Positions 35,625 to 45,646 of a stretch of 64,000 nucleotides of DNA are shown piece by piece. The stretch's first letter is position 1; each line of letters opens with the position of its first letter. The notes below the pieces were generated by a model. The model saw only the letters and a program-made list of their open reading frames with translations, searched no databases and had not been told where the DNA came from. The translations under genes were made by a program, and so were the position numbers. Source of the DNA: an uncultured Lachnospiraceae bacterium (GTDB lineage Bacteria > Bacillota > Clostridia > Lachnospirales > Lachnospiraceae); the NCBI GenBank assembly GCA_900549665.1, contig URPH01000010.1, positions 16,013-80,012 on the forward strand. Reading direction: 5' to 3'.

Positions 35625-38229
35625 ACTTTTCCTCAAAAGCTTCCTGTGGCATGGGTTTATCAAAGAAATATCCCTGTACCATCTGCACTTTCATTCCTTC
35701 CAACACTTCAAATTGTTCCCTGGTTTCTATTCCCTCGACGCAGACATTGACATCAATTGCTGCTGCCAGCTCTGCGACCATCTTAATAAAGGATTGTGAA
35801 TACTCATCCTTTGTCAGATCTTTTACAAATATCTGATCCACCTTGATAACATCCAAGGGGATCTCCCGGATATGCTTAAGTGACGAATATCCTGTTCCGA
35901 AATCATCCAGCGCAATCCGCACTCCCAGTGCCCGGATCGCATTGAGGATCTTCTGCATGCGTTCCATATCGTTGATAGCGAGACTTTCCGTAACCTCGAG
36001 AGTCAGGTTTTCAGGGGCAAGCCCGCTGTCTGTCAACGCTCTTTTTACAACCTCGACAATGTCATTTTGCAAAAGCTGTACAACCGACAGATTGACATTG
36101 ACCTTGTATTCCGGATGTCCGTTTTCATTCCATCTTCGGCACGCATAACAGGCCTCTCTTAATACATATGTGCCGATTGGTGTGATCAGTCCCAGATACT
36201 CTGCAAGCGGAATAAAATCCGCGGGAGAAATAAAGCCCAGTGCCGCTGAGTTCCAACGCACAAGCGCCTCTGCACCCACACAAGGACTGCCCTCTTTCTG
36301 CACATCCATGATCGGTTGGAAAAATACGGCAAATTCCGAACACGCATTGACCGTGGCATCACGCATATTTTTTTCCATATCCAGTCTCCGGCTGGATACC
36401 GAAGACAATTTATCCGAAAATCTGGCAACACGGTTTTTACCGGTCGTCTTTGCCTCATACATCGCAATATCCGCTTTTTTGATCAGATCGGCGACATTGT
36501 CACCGTCCTTTGGATAAACACAGACTCCCATACTCATGGTGCAGTAATATTCTGCATCCTTCAACATCCACGGTCTGCTGAACATCATACGGATATCACT
36601 TACGATCCGGTCCAGCAGATGATAGCTTTTGGGAGGCACGATAATGACAAATTCATCACCGCCCATACGGTAGCAGGTATCCTCTATTCCCTCGATCTGT
36701 ACAAAGCCTTGTGAAATGGACTGCAGCAGGACATCTCCATACTGATGTCCCAGTCCATCATTGATGTGCTTAAAATCATCCAGATCCAGATATAGCAGAG
36801 CGCCCTTCTGACTGTTCTGCCTGGCAAGATCGATATAGCGGGCCAGATCTCTCTCACAACACATACGGTTGTAAAGACCTGTCAGAAAATCTGTGTAAGC
36901 CTGCTGCTCAATCTTTTTCTGGTAAACCTTTTTATCTGTAACATCATACAATGCATACAGATGAACCTGGCTCATGTCAATCCAGCGGATCAGCACATGA
37001 TACATATCATACCATCTGTCTTTTTTTTCATGACAGATCTCATAATATCCGTCCTTAATCCCTATCGGCTTGGCAAGCTCCAAAAAAGAATCTATCTGAT
37101 CATCCCTGATCTCAGCCGCAAAAACCTGTTTAAACAGCTTATTGGCAAAAAGCGCCTTGCCGGTCTGTGAATCTTTGACATAAATGCAGGTACCGACATT
37201 ATCCAGAATTTCCTGCAAGGATGCATAGGAGCCGACAAGAGAGCTGTTTTGGATACGTTTATCAAGCAGACTCTGTACAACCTTGACCACATCACTGATA
37301 AATTTAATCTCATCCTTGCGCCATACGCGGCTCTTGTCATGCTCTATCACACAAAAATACATGGCAGGCTTTTTATTGACATAAACAGGCAAAGCAACCA
37401 CTGCCTTGATATGATATTGGAGCATTTCAGCATGCATCCCGGCTGAAGCCAGGGAATTGGCAGAAAGGATCAGCGGCTTGTCTTCTCCAAGCAAAATACC
37501 GCGAGAAATTCCTTTGACCTTGTTGCCAACTGTCCGTGAAGGTGTCGGAGCCTGATAAAAAGAGATCAGATCAACATAGTCTTCATTTTTTTCAACCTGA
37601 AACAGTCTCGCAGCACTAACCTCCAGATATTCCCCGACGATTTTGAGAATTTTCTGAGTAGCATCCTCAAAGCTTTCCGTGCTTTCCAGATACTGCACCA
37701 CCTCTGTCATGGCCTCCGTGCGTCTGAGAGCCGCACTCATTTCCGTTTCGGAATACTTGCTCTTCTGACTCTCGCACCTTGCATTTTGGACATCGATCTC
37801 ATTTTGAACAAGCTTTCTTTCGACACAGGCAAGCATATCCAGGGCATGATACAGATCATCCATTGTAATACCTTCAACCGGTGCCTCCGGCATCTGACTG
37901 TCTGCTGCACCTTTGATCACAGCGCACAAAAGCCAACAGTTGGTGCGGCTTCCCTGCGAAGTGACACAAACTGCTGCCAGCTTGAGATTCGCATACCGGG
38001 TAGGCTCAACCAGAATATCTTCGAGAGTGCTGTCCGCGATCCGCTTATAAACCTGATAAAAGTCCTCATCCGAAAGAAATCTCCGGATGTAGGCAATCCC
38101 CTGTTCATCACCGGACATCTCTGTCAGACGCTGACCGTCCATATCCACACAATATGCAAATAAATGTGATAAGGTGCAGAAATGATTCTGCACCTTTTGA
38201 AGTTCTGCTTTACTGAAAATTTGTTGCAT
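35581..38229 (-). CDS. Cyclic-di-GMP enzyme with GAF, PAS, GGDEF and EAL domains
   Basis: Soluble signalling protein of 882 residues. The order is: an N-terminal sensor resembling PocR domains (about 1-150), GAF-like (about 170-330), PAS-like (about 345-440), GGDEF (signature MGGDEF near 520) and EAL. The EAL part has GAEALVRW near 650, DDFGTGYSSL and CVEGIETREQ. Both catalytic signatures are intact, so it could make or cleave cyclic-di-GMP; which dominates cannot be told. It starts 16 bases after guaB and is in the same operon, linking second-messenger turnover to GTP supply genes. There is no membrane segment. Confidence 0.92.
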   Translation of the reverse strand: MQQIFSKAELQKVQNHFCTLSHLFAYCVDMDGQRLTEMSGDEQGIAYIRRFLSDEDFYQVYKRIADSTLEDILVEPTRYANLKLAAVCVTSQGSRTNCWLLCAVIKGAADSQMPEAPVEGITMDDLYHALDMLACVERKLVQNEIDVQNARCESQKSKYSETEMSAALRRTEAMTEVVQYLESTESFEDATQKILKIVGEYLEVSAARLFQVEKNEDYVDLISFYQAPTPSRTVGNKVKGISRGILLGEDKPLILSANSLASAGMHAEMLQYHIKAVVALPVYVNKKPAMYFCVIEHDKSRVWRKDEIKFISDVVKVVQSLLDKRIQNSSLVGSYASLQEILDNVGTCIYVKDSQTGKALFANKLFKQVFAAEIRDDQIDSFLELAKPIGIKDGYYEICHEKKDRWYDMYHVLIRWIDMSQVHLYALYDVTDKKVYQKKIEQQAYTDFLTGLYNRMCCERDLARYIDLARQNSQKGALLYLDLDDFKHINDGLGHQYGDVLLQSISQGFVQIEGIEDTCYRMGGDEFVIIVPPKSYHLLDRIVSDIRMMFSRPWMLKDAEYYCTMSMGVCVYPKDGDNVADLIKKADIAMYEAKTTGKNRVARFSDKLSSVSSRRLDMEKNMRDATVNACSEFAVFFQPIMDVQKEGSPCVGAEALVRWNSAALGFISPADFIPLAEYLGLITPIGTYVLREACYACRRWNENGHPEYKVNVNLSVVQLLQNDIVEVVKRALTDSGLAPENLTLEVTESLAINDMERMQKILNAIRALGVRIALDDFGTGYSSLKHIREIPLDVIKVDQIFVKDLTKDEYSQSFIKMVAELAAAIDVNVCVEGIETREQFEVLEGMKVQMVQGYFFDKPMPQEAFEEKYVKSDTISQSGRQN

Positions 38230-38245
38230 AAATAATAATTCCTGA

Positions 38246-39700
38246 TCAGTTGTCTACGCTATAGTTGGGGGCTTCTTTTGTAATATGGATATCATGAGGA
38301 TGACTCTCCTTTAAAGAAGCAGAGGAAATCTTGACAAATCTGCCGTTGTCCTTTAACTGCTCAATCGTAGAGGTTCCACAATATCCCATACCGGATCTTA
38401 AGCCTCCCATTAACTGGAAGATTGTATCCTCAACGGATCCCTTGTATGCCACACGGCCCTCTACGCCTTCGGGAACCAGCTTTTTGGCATCTGTCTGGAA
38501 ATAACGGTCTTTGGAACCGTTTTCCATGGCTGCGATAGATCCCATACCACGGTATACTTTATATTTTCTGCCCTGATACAGCTCAAATGTACCGGGAGCT
38601 TCATCACATCCGGCAAACATGGAGCCCATCATACATACATTACCGCCTGCGGCGATCGCCTTTGTCAGGTCACCGGAGAACTTGATTCCACCGTCTGCAA
38701 TGATCGGAATACCATATTCCTTAGCTGCTGAATATGCATCCATGATAGCTGTGATCTGCGGAACACCAATTCCGGCAACGACACGTGTTGTACAGATAGA
38801 ACCGGGTCCGATACCAACCTTAACCGCATCTGCACCGGCTTCGATCAGAGCCTTTGTACCTTCGGCTGTTGCAACATTACCTGCAATCACCTGCAGCTCC
38901 GGATATGCTTCTTTGATCATCTTGACACAGTTTAATACATTCTGTGAATGACCATGTGCGGAGTCCAAAACAACAACATCAACCTTGGCTTCAACAAGCG
39001 CAGCCACACGTTCAAGACAGTTGGCTGTAATGCCGACTGCAGCACCGCACAACAGTCTTCCCTGTGAATCCTTGGCAGCCAACGGATACTTGATAGTCTT
39101 TTCAATATCCTTGATGGTGATAAGTCCCTTCAGATTGAAATTATCATCTACGATCGGAAGCTTTTCCTTTCTGGATTTGGCAAGGATAGCCTTTGCCTCC
39201 TCTAAAGAAATTCCCTCTTTTGCTGTGATGAGACCTTCGGATGTCATACATTCCTTGATCTTTTTGGAAAAATCTTTTTCAAATTTTAAGTCACGGTTGG
39301 TAATGATACCAACTAATTTTTTGCCTTCTGTGATCGGCACACCGGAAATGCGGAACTTGCCCATTAAAGCATCTGCATCCCCGAGAGTATGATCCGGTGT
39401 CAAAGAAAAAGGATCAGTGATAACGCCGTTTTCGGAACGTTTAACCTTATCAACTTCCTCTGCCTGTGCTTCGATGGACATGTTTTTGTGGATAATACCG
39501 ATACCACCCTGACGCGCCATTGCGATTGCCATGCGGTGTTCGGTAACCGTATCCATTCCTGCACTCATCATCGGAATGTTTAATTTGATTTTTTTTGTTA
39601 AGTAGGTAGATAAATCTACCTGATTCGGAATCACCTGTGAATATGACGGAACCAAAAGCACGTCATCAAATGTAATTCCTTCACCAATAATCTGACCCAT
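38246..39700 (-). CDS. guaB: Inosine-5'-monophosphate dehydrogenase
   Basis: Catalyses NAD-dependent oxidation of IMP to XMP, the committed step to GTP. It has 484 residues: a TIM-barrel with two inserted CBS domains (about 95-210). The catalytic Cys lies in GPGSICTTRVV, followed by the IMP-binding ADGGIKFSGD and the flap region YRGMGSIAAM. The start at 39700 has GGAGG 9 bases upstream; the longer frame adds a non-homologous leader and is rejected. It is preceded by a DUF6106 gene (31 bases) and followed by the GGDEF-EAL gene (16 bases). Confidence 0.97.
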   Translation of the reverse strand: MGQIIGEGITFDDVLLVPSYSQVIPNQVDLSTYLTKKIKLNIPMMSAGMDTVTEHRMAIAMARQGGIGIIHKNMSIEAQAEEVDKVKRSENGVITDPFSLTPDHTLGDADALMGKFRISGVPITEGKKLVGIITNRDLKFEKDFSKKIKECMTSEGLITAKEGISLEEAKAILAKSRKEKLPIVDDNFNLKGLITIKDIEKTIKYPLAAKDSQGRLLCGAAVGITANCLERVAALVEAKVDVVVLDSAHGHSQNVLNCVKMIKEAYPELQVIAGNVATAEGTKALIEAGADAVKVGIGPGSICTTRVVAGIGVPQITAIMDAYSAAKEYGIPIIADGGIKFSGDLTKAIAAGGNVCMMGSMFAGCDEAPGTFELYQGRKYKVYRGMGSIAAMENGSKDRYFQTDAKKLVPEGVEGRVAYKGSVEDTIFQLMGGLRSGMGYCGTSTIEQLKDNGRFVKISSASLKESHPHDIHITKEAPNYSVDN

Positions 39701-39731
39701 TTTTTCTTCCTCCGTTAATTGTATTTTATCG

Positions 39732-40220
39732 TTAATAAACGTTTCTGGGTGACATTCTGCGGATCGTATCCACAAGCTCCTGTGTCGTATCAACAAGCAC
39801 ACGGACCTTTCCTGCCTTCCCATCCACAACGATCTCATATGGATTACCCTCTTCCGAATCGGAAGAATAATCAACCACCTTAAGCTGTTCATACCGCTTC
39901 AACTGCTCAGAACCCTTCGGTGCCATGACAACCATTGTACCAAGGTCATAGTCTGCTACAGTCTTGCGGTTCTCTTTTTTACGGATCCTGTCGACCGTAA
40001 ACTCTTTTCCCAGTAAAAGGTATTCGTATTCAATATCTGTAAAAAGCATCGGAATAATGGAACCGATCAGCAGGACCAGTCCAAGCAGCATAAAAACAAG
40101 ATACGTAAATAATCCGGCTAAAAATAAAACAGCACCCACCCCTATCATAAGCTTATGAAGTAATGTTGCTGTTTTGGAATCAGGCTTCTTAACAAGAAGT
40201 TCAATATATGTGTCATTCAT
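39732..40220 (-). CDS. DUF6106-like small membrane protein
   Basis: Protein of 162 residues. Two adjacent membrane helices (about 24-62: LMIGVGAVLFLAGLFTYLVF, then MLLGLVLLIGSIIPMLF) are followed by a cytosolic domain of about 100 residues with EYEYLLLGKEFTVDRI. I recognise it as similar to the uncharacterised DUF6106 family of Clostridia. The ATG at 40220 has AAGGA 9 bases upstream. It is 31 bases upstream of guaB and probably co-transcribed with it. Confidence 0.75.
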   Translation of the reverse strand: MNDTYIELLVKKPDSKTATLLHKLMIGVGAVLFLAGLFTYLVFMLLGLVLLIGSIIPMLFTDIEYEYLLLGKEFTVDRIRKKENRKTVADYDLGTMVVMAPKGSEQLKRYEQLKVVDYSSDSEEGNPYEIVVDGKAGKVRVLVDTTQELVDTIRRMSPRNVY

Positions 40221-40314
40221 TGCGCAGTATCCTTTCACCTATGCTTTTATCAACCAAATAAGTATCTTTATTTTAATTCAAGATATCATATCCGTCAATA
40301 AAAAACCGCGGACC

Positions 40315-40659
40315 TCATGCCTTATGTCTTTTCCTTCTGGGCAGCCGTATCCGCATCATGGTATAAAACTTATCCATATTGCCTTCATACCTGATTTTTC
40401 CCGACTCGTATGCATCCATAAAGCTCATTTTCCGATCTGCGATCTCACAGATTGTTTGGGCCGATGCCGTGATCAGACCGTCACGGTCATGGTAATCATA
40501 CGGCTCAACGCAGATTTTTCTCTCTGCAACCTCCAGATAAAAGGCTCCGGATACTTCTCCCTCCAGATTGATCTGAAACGCTATATGTTCAAAGATCTCT
40601 CTGGCATCCGCATTTTCGTACAATGTACGTACCTTATCAACAACCTCTTCATAAGTCAT
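40315..40659 (-). CDS. Stand-alone SCP2-like sterol-carrier domain protein
   Basis: Soluble protein of 114 residues consisting almost entirely of an SCP2-like fold: IAFQINLEGEVSGAFYLEV, ITASAQTICEIADRKMSFMD and GKIRYEGNMDKF, the last being the typical C-terminal block. In bacteria such domains bind lipids or fatty acids, but single-domain clostridial versions are uncharacterised. The ATG at 40659 follows AAGGGGG. It is 94 bases upstream of the DUF6106 gene. Confidence 0.75.
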   Translation of the reverse strand: MTYEEVVDKVRTLYENADAREIFEHIAFQINLEGEVSGAFYLEVAERKICVEPYDYHDRDGLITASAQTICEIADRKMSFMDAYESGKIRYEGNMDKFYTMMRIRLPRRKRHKA

Positions 40660-40778
40660 ATGCTTTCCCCCTTTAACATAAAAAACGACTAACTGAAAAT
40701 AACTGATTAAGCAATCTCCGGTACTATTTGATATCCACGAATTGCTCCGCCACAAAGCAACTCCTGATATCCTATATA

Positions 40779-41957
40779 TTAAAATATATCATTTTCACTT
40801 ATAAAATCAACCATAAGTCCCGCAATTTTCCGGGCTCCGGAATCATTTGGATGGATTCCGTCGTTGGAGTCAAAGGTAATGCCCTCTGTTTCCATCAGGT
40901 ACGCCCACTTATGTCCGGAAACAATTTCCCGGATCTGTTTTGCATGTGTCTGGTTGTACGGAATCACACAGACAATGGAAACATCGGGATAATGTTCATG
41001 CAATTTATCCAGCACACTTTCATATCCCCTGAGAAAATTCCGGTCATCCGTATTGTAGTCATTGGTTCCCACATTCAGGATGATCAAGTCGCAGTCAGGA
41101 TAATCCTCCGCGGATACGCGCCGGTTGGCTGACAGATAATCCAGAGCACCGGCTGTGGTATTAAAGGATCCGCTCTCTCCGATTCCACTGCCTCCATAGC
41201 CTAAAAAGTACGGTTCTGCATGAAGTGCCTCTGCCGTATACCACGAAACAGAATGCGTTGCACTGTTGTATGCGCTGACAGCCTCATCCCCCAGTGTCAT
41301 GCACCCTTCGGTAATACTGTCTCCGATAAACAAAACTCTTTTCTGTTTGGGAATAAAGCCGTTCATTTCGCCCTGCCCGCAGTCAATATCGGAAAACGCA
41401 AAACCGATTTCACCCTGCCACTTGTCTTCCCTTTCATTCATGCCGTCCATCACAAGTGTCACATTGTGCTCATCCGCATCCGGCAAAGCTACGTGATTTT
41501 CCGAAACGGTCTGTCTGACCGGCTCGCCATCATCAATGATATATGCAAAATAAGGTGTCTCGAGCGTTGTCCGGTCTATAAACTGAATATCAAAGCCGTC
41601 CGTCCCCCTGATCTGGAAATATACCATGGCTCCCTGTGTCACCGTATTGTAACAGGCGGTGCCGTCAATGATCGTCTGATACCATCTTCCGGACAATGCA
41701 AATTTTTTGTCAGTGACAAGATAATCTGTCTTTCCGACATGAAAATCCTTAAGCAGCTCATCTACGTATTGCGTTCTGTCGACAGTCTGCTCCTGTCTGT
41801 CCACAATATTTCCCGATACCTGTGCCTTTTTTTGATCCAGATGACTGAAAACCGCATAGGCGATCAGAAGCAGCACCACAAGCAATGCAGCAATGATACA
41901 CATCACTTCAATGATACCAATATTCCGTTTTTTTCTTCTCCTGCGCCGTGCTCTCAT
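40779..41957 (-). CDS. Membrane-anchored SGNH hydrolase, CE2-like
   Basis: Esterase of 392 residues. A basic N-terminus (RARRRRRKKR) is followed by one membrane helix (about 14-37), so the enzyme is probably displayed outside the membrane. A beta-rich domain (about 75-190) precedes the SGNH domain, the layout of carbohydrate esterase family 2. Block I is FIGDSITEG with Ser214, block III GTNDYN, and block V DGIHPNDSGA with the catalytic Asp and His. A role in removing acetyl groups from polysaccharides is inferred. The start at 41957 has GGAGG 13 bases upstream, which is long but gives the best protein. Confidence 0.85.
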   Translation of the reverse strand: MRARRRRRKKRNIGIIEVMCIIAALLVVLLLIAYAVFSHLDQKKAQVSGNIVDRQEQTVDRTQYVDELLKDFHVGKTDYLVTDKKFALSGRWYQTIIDGTACYNTVTQGAMVYFQIRGTDGFDIQFIDRTTLETPYFAYIIDDGEPVRQTVSENHVALPDADEHNVTLVMDGMNEREDKWQGEIGFAFSDIDCGQGEMNGFIPKQKRVLFIGDSITEGCMTLGDEAVSAYNSATHSVSWYTAEALHAEPYFLGYGGSGIGESGSFNTTAGALDYLSANRRVSAEDYPDCDLIILNVGTNDYNTDDRNFLRGYESVLDKLHEHYPDVSIVCVIPYNQTHAKQIREIVSGHKWAYLMETEGITFDSNDGIHPNDSGARKIAGLMVDFISENDIF

Positions 41958-41991
41958 AAAATCATATCTTCCTCCGGTTTTAACCGATTGC

Positions 41992-42021
41992 AAAAAGAGT
42001 GCTTACATACTCTGCAAGCAC
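41992..42021 (-). terminator. Terminator of the gatCAB operon
   Basis: On the minus strand GTGCTT and AAGCAC form the stem with an 11-base loop, followed by TCTTTTT. It lies 86 bases after the gatB stop and before the esterase gene. Confidence 0.7.
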
Positions 42022-42106
42022 CCCTCTTGATTCTTTGTATCATCATACAACAGCATTTTAAAAAAAGAAACCTTTTTTATAAAAATTACATATTTTTCTA
42101 AGGTTT

Positions 42107-43540
<1,434 letters not shown>

Positions 43541-45004
43541 TTATTTGCCCTCCTTTGCTCTGAGTGAGAATTTGCCTCTCGCCTGCTCATAGGAGTAAGC
43601 GGCCTGTATCAGCTTCTTTTCTTCAAAACAATCACCAATCAGCTGTAAACCGATGGGAAGCCCGTTTTTGTCAACACCACACGGAACACTGATACCGGGA
43701 AGACCTGCCAGATTGACGGAAATGGTATAAATATCACCGAGGTACATCTTCATCGGATCGGATAAGGATGAGCCAAGCTTGGGTGCTGTTGTGGGAGCAC
43801 AAGGTCCCAGGATCATATCATATTTTGCAAAAGCCTCATCAAAGGATTTTTTGATCAGGGCCTTTACTCTCAAAGCCTTTAAATAATAAGCATCATAGTA
43901 ACCGGAGCTAAGTACAAAGGAGCCCAGCATGATACGGCGCTTAACCTCAGGTCCAAAGCCCTGTGAACGGCTGCGTTTGTACATCCGGTGCAGCTCCTCG
44001 CAGTCCTCGGCACGGTATCCGTATTTTACGCCGTCAAAACGCTCTAAGTTGGAGCTTGCTTCTGCATCGGCAATCGTATAATAGGTAGGAATTGCATATT
44101 CTACCAGATCAAGGTCAAACTCTTCAACGATCGCGCCCTTTTCTTCCAGTACCTTGGCTGCTGCCAGTACCTTTTCTTTGACATCGGCATCCAGTCCGTC
44201 ACCAAAGTAGGATCTCGGAATACCGATCTTCATACCTTTGACATCATCGACAAGAGCAGAGGTAAAATCTGTTTCTCTTTCTACACTTGTGGAATCCTTT
44301 AAGTCATGAGAAGCGATTGCTTCCAAAACAGTTGCACAGTCTGTCACGTCTTTGGCAAGCGGTCCGATCTGGTCCAGAGAAGAACCGTATGCGATCAATC
44401 CATAACGGGAAACCGTTCCGTAGGTAGGCTTCATGCCGACAACGCCACAGTATGATGCGGGCTGTCTGATGGATCCGCCGGTATCGGAGCCGAGCGCATA
44501 GAAGCATTCATCTGCCGCAACCGCTGCCGCGGAACCGCCGGATGATCCGCCGGGAACATGCTCGGTATCCCAGGGGTTTTTGGTAGGTCCAAATGCAGAA
44601 GTCTCTGTGGTGGAACCCATGGCAAACTCATCCATGTTGGTCTTTCCTAAGATAACGGCGCCTGCCTTTTGTAAATTGATAACCGCCTCAGCCGTATAGG
44701 TCGGGATAAAGTTACCTAAAATTTTGGAAGAGCAGGTAGTAAGCATACCCTCGGTACACATATTGTCCTTGATGGCTACCGGAACACCTGCTAAAGGTCC
44801 GGACAGTTCTCCTGCATCTATTTTTTTCTGGATATCGTCAGCTTGTGCTAACGCTCCCTCTTTGTCCAGTGTCACATAGCAGTTTAAATCTGCTTCTGTC
44901 TTTTCAATCTGGTCAAGCACCGCCTGTGTTGCCTGCGCGACAGTCACTTCACCTTTTTTGATAGCTGCCGAAAGCTCTACGGCAGTATAATCCAAAATAT
45001 TCAT
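43541..45004 (-). CDS. gatA: Asp/Glu-tRNA amidotransferase subunit A
   Basis: Amidase subunit of 487 residues that releases ammonia from glutamine or asparagine and transfers it to the activated tRNA-bound residue. The Ser-cis-Ser-Lys triad is intact: Lys79 in VAIKDN, Ser154 in PGGSSGGSAAA and Ser178 in DTGGSIRQP. It is followed by gatB without gap and preceded by gatC (15 bases). Confidence 0.97.
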   Translation of the reverse strand: MNILDYTAVELSAAIKKGEVTVAQATQAVLDQIEKTEADLNCYVTLDKEGALAQADDIQKKIDAGELSGPLAGVPVAIKDNMCTEGMLTTCSSKILGNFIPTYTAEAVINLQKAGAVILGKTNMDEFAMGSTTETSAFGPTKNPWDTEHVPGGSSGGSAAAVAADECFYALGSDTGGSIRQPASYCGVVGMKPTYGTVSRYGLIAYGSSLDQIGPLAKDVTDCATVLEAIASHDLKDSTSVERETDFTSALVDDVKGMKIGIPRSYFGDGLDADVKEKVLAAAKVLEEKGAIVEEFDLDLVEYAIPTYYTIADAEASSNLERFDGVKYGYRAEDCEELHRMYKRSRSQGFGPEVKRRIMLGSFVLSSGYYDAYYLKALRVKALIKKSFDEAFAKYDMILGPCAPTTAPKLGSSLSDPMKMYLGDIYTISVNLAGLPGISVPCGVDKNGLPIGLQLIGDCFEEKKLIQAAYSYEQARGKFSLRAKEGK

Positions 45005-45019
45005 CTGTCGAAAGCCTCC

Positions 45020-45310
45020 TTAAAATGTATTGGGAACAACAAACATACCGTCTTTTTCTTCCGGTGCGTTTTTTAATATATTGTCTCTGTCGTCGCCGTT
45101 GGTCACAACATCCTCCCGGAATACATTGTTTACCGGAAAGACATGGCTCATCGGCTCAACACCTGTCGTATCCAGCTCGCCAAGCTGATCAATATAATCC
45201 AGCATTTCTGCAAGATCCTTTTTGGCCTGCTCTTTTTCCTCGGCAGACAGCTCCAGCTTTGCAAGGATACCAACGTAGTCGATTGTTTCATCTGTAATAA
45301 CGTTTGCCAT
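45020..45310 (-). CDS. gatC: Asp/Glu-tRNA amidotransferase subunit C
   Basis: Small stabilising subunit of 96 residues that wraps around GatA and GatB. It has YVGILAKLELSAEEKEQAKK, MLDYIDQLGELDTTGVEP and VFREDVV, typical of the family. AAAGGAGCGAG precedes the ATG. It is the first gene of gatCAB. Confidence 0.96.
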   Translation of the reverse strand: MANVITDETIDYVGILAKLELSAEEKEQAKKDLAEMLDYIDQLGELDTTGVEPMSHVFPVNNVFREDVVTNGDDRDNILKNAPEEKDGMFVVPNTF

Positions 45311-45359
45311 ATCAACTCGCTCCTTTGATTTATGCGATCTACTTATTTATAATTTCTCC

Positions 45360-45512
45360 GTAACTATTCAGAGCCAAGGCAATTTTCACAAATTTGCGAA
45401 TCATGCTTGCATGAATGAGCATAATTTTGAAAATTTCTTTGGCGAAGTAACCACATGAGCAAAAGGAAAGCTCTGAAAGAGCGGTTTTGCGAATGGGGTT
45501 CTGAATAGTTAC
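45360..45512. repeat. MITE-like element with terminal inverted repeats
   Basis: GTAACTATTCAGAGCC (45360-45375) and GGTTCTGAATAGTTAC (45497-45512) are inverted repeats, 15 of 16 complementary. The inside is partly self-complementary (AATTTTCA with TGAAAATT). A 96-codon frame crosses it on the minus strand (45339-45629) but has no ribosome site. The element fills the space between the gatCAB promoter region and the VWA gene terminator. Confidence 0.6.
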
Positions 45513-45546
45513 ATTTCTCCATAGAAACATCAAAAGAATAGCATAA

Positions 45547-45578
45547 AAACGGCTTGTTTGCAAGTAAACAAGCCGTTT
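45547..45578 (-). terminator. Terminator of the VWA lipoprotein gene
   Basis: On the minus strand a 13-base-pair perfect stem, AAACGGCTTGTTT with AAACAAGCCGTTT and a 6-base loop, continues into TTATGC, giving five Ts in all. It lies 69 bases after the stop codon. Confidence 0.85.
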
Positions 45579-45646
45579 CCTGTCATTATTCCCGTCATTA
45601 TTTTCACTCATTACCAACTGTAATATCATATCGTTTTTTCTGCCGG

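Noticed and set aside
38246..39892. Longer start for IMP dehydrogenase
   Set aside because: The extra 64 residues match no part of the family and overlap the upstream DUF6106 gene; the ATG at 39700 has a strong ribosome site.
41220..42101. Plus-strand 293-codon open frame opposite the SGNH hydrolase
   Set aside because: It runs antisense to a gene with intact catalytic motifs, covers the gatCAB terminator and has no ribosome site.
45339..45629. Minus-strand 96-codon open frame across the MITE-like element
   Set aside because: No ribosome site, and both the terminal inverted repeat and the VWA terminator lie inside the frame. Better explained as repeat sequence.
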